A DNA stretch of 5,955 bases, from positions 1-5,955 of the forward strand of contig JAUVRF010000129.1 in assembly GCA_030597775.1 (NCBI GenBank), in the 5' to 3' direction. Below, piece by piece: positions 4,963 to 5,955 of the stretch (its first letter is position 1; every line of letters begins with the position of its first letter). Origin of the DNA: Methanobacteriota archaeon (lineage in GTDB: Archaea > Thermoplasmatota > DTKX01 > GCA-020343715). The notes under the pieces were generated by a model, which saw nothing but the letters and a program-made list of their open reading frames with translations, was not told the DNA's origin and ran no database searches. Position numbers and translations under genes: made by a program.

Positions 4963-5955
4963 TCACAGGCAGATCCAGAACCACTCCTCGTACTCGGGAG
5001 AGTTGATGATCCTGTAGTCCGAGGGGATGTGGATGTGGTTGCCGTACCGGAGCTTCTCGGAACCCGCCTCGTAGACGAAGCCGCAGGTACCGTAGGCCTG
5101 GTCCTCGTTGATGCCGTCTACGAAGTAGTTCGTGACCACAGCCTGGCCAATCCTGTCGTACCAGGTCAACTTGTAGGTGATCTCTCCCTGGTCCGCTAGG
5201 GACAGGATCACATCGATGGCGGTTATCACACCGTCCTGGAAGGTGTCGTTGCGCAGGTTGTGGGCGGTAACCTCCACGTCCTTGAAGGTAAGGGTGCGGG
5301 TCCGGAGCCGGATGATGACCTTGGGTATGATTACCTTGCCATCGTTCGCCTCGATCCGCTTGACCTCCTCTCGGAACACCTGGTGGATGCGGTCGATGCG
5401 TGACGAGTCCTCCCTTTGCACCTGGATGGTCATCTGGTTCTTGTAGGGGTAGTGGTCCATGCGGAAGTTGTTGGCCTCCTGCCACCCGCTGTGATAGTAT
5501 GCCCAGTACCACCAGTTCTTGTATCCATTGATGGTGTCGATCACGTGTGTGTTCAGGGCCTCGTCAAAGTGGTACTCCATTTCGATGTCCCCTCTATCGT
5601 CCAGGTGGACCAGGACATCGAACAGGGAGAAATGGTTCTCCCGGAAGATGTCAGGACGGACCGTCACCACCTCGTTCGGGTCGAACTCGAAGGTTCCCGT
5701 TCCTGATATCCCGATGGTCCCCTTTGATGGCCAGAAGGGTTCTGGAGGATCCGTGGAGTTGTCCCCTGGGTCCGTGGAGTTGTCCCCGGGGTTCGTCGAG
5801 TTATCTCCAGGGTTGGTCGAGTTGTCGCCCGGGTTGGTTGAATTGTCTCCCGGATTTGTCGAGTTGTCTCCTGGGTTCGTCGAATTGTCTCCCGGGTTGG
5901 TCGGGTTGTCCCCGGGGTTCGTGGGGTTGTCGCCCGGGTTCGTTGGGTTGTCTCC
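4963..5955 (-). CDS. C-terminal part of a probable surface protein: heptad repeat stalk and two related domains (5'-partial)
   Basis: The frame is open to the right edge, so 330 C-terminal residues are visible and the N-terminus is missing; the GTG at 5670 is internal. Residues 1-70 (numbered from the right edge) are ten GDN(S/P)T(N/D)P heptads, a flexible hydrophilic stalk. After PEPFWPSKG come two related domains, about 88-181 and 221-330. Shared landmarks are TFEF.../LTFKD, VTV/VEV, FDVLVHL (112-118) with IDVILSL (247-253), GDI/GEI and an IN dipeptide (142-143, 282-283). The first domain is rich in aromatics (NWWYWAYY, 147-154). The second has two cysteines (visible 291 and 329) that might form a disulfide outside the cell. 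The pattern loosely recalls DUF4430-like beta domains, but that is a guess. No C-terminal membrane helix or sorting signal is seen, so any anchor must be N-terminal. Export is inferred from the stalk and the glycosylation sequons. Confidence 0.88.
   Translation of the reverse strand, partial: GDNPTNPGDNPTNPGDNPTNPGDNSTNPGDNSTNPGDNSTNPGDNSTNPGDNSTNPGDNSTDPGDNSTDPPEPFWPSKGTIGISGTGTFEFDPNEVVTVRPDIFRENHFSLFDVLVHLDDRGDIEMEYHFDEALNTHVIDTINGYKNWWYWAYYHSGWQEANNFRMDHYPYKNQMTIQVQREDSSRIDRIHQVFREEVKRIEANDGKVIIPKVIIRLRTRTLTFKDVEVTAHNLRNDTFQDGVITAIDVILSLADQGEITYKLTWYDRIGQAVVTNYFVDGINEDQAYGTCGFVYEAGSEKLRYGNHIHIPSDYRIINSPEYEEWFWICL
5746..5955 (-). repeat. 21-base tandem repeat (10 visible copies) encoding GDN(S/P)T(N/D)P
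   Basis: Ten uninterrupted in-frame 21-base units run off the right edge. In gene order, units 1-3 encode GDNPTNP, units 4-8 GDNSTNP and units 9-10 GDNSTDP. Apart from the S/P and N/D positions, every difference I see between units is synonymous (for example GGA/GGC/GGG and AAC/AAT), so the heptad is kept at the protein level. Seven units contain the N-glycosylation sequon Asn-Ser-Thr; the three proline units do not. Confidence 0.95.

Noticed and set aside
5746..5955. 21-base repeats as a CRISPR array
   Set aside because: Units are contiguous with no spacers, stay in frame and differ mainly at wobble positions, so they are a coding tandem repeat.

Overview
This window looks archaeal. Its intergenic regions carry TATA-box promoters with an upstream BRE-like element. 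Two genes appear to be transcribed leaderlessly, starting about 27 bases after the TATA centre. Arginine is mostly AGG, and the DNA is GC-rich with GC-ending codons. A Thermoplasmatota/Methanomassiliicoccales-like euryarchaeon would fit, but that is inference. There is no rRNA, tRNA, CRISPR array or transposase.

Left block (+ strand, 3-1585): the end of a reading frame with a striking low-complexity C-terminus (polyglycine, then six Cys-Ala pairs, then Gly-Gly-Gly-Arg). Its stop codon overlaps, as TGATG, the start of a radical SAM/SPASM enzyme that has a PqqD-like N-terminal domain. This is the layout of a ribosomally made, post-translationally modified peptide (RiPP) pair, substrate then maturase, and it is the best candidate here for an undescribed system. 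The substrate may be a small precursor or the modified tail of a longer protein that begins left of the window.

Middle block (- strand, 1593-3765): a class I SAM-dependent methyltransferase converges on the radical SAM gene, with 7 bases between the stops inside a small palindrome. Upstream of it is an unrecognised acidic 457-residue protein in which I see two VOC-like sections. Each gene has its own promoter and appears leaderless.

Right block (- strand, 3879-5955): an MscS-type mechanosensitive channel with a Shine-Dalgarno site and a predicted leader of about 130 bases, preceded by a strong hairpin. Beyond that is the C-terminal part of a probable surface protein, running off the right edge. 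It has at least ten GDN(S/P)TNP heptads followed by two related C-terminal domains.

The three minus-strand promoters share a near-identical element, TCCGG(G)TC(A/T)A, just upstream of the TATA box. Only the precursor/radical SAM pair shows clear functional coupling. The other genes look like individually transcribed housekeeping, envelope or unknown genes.
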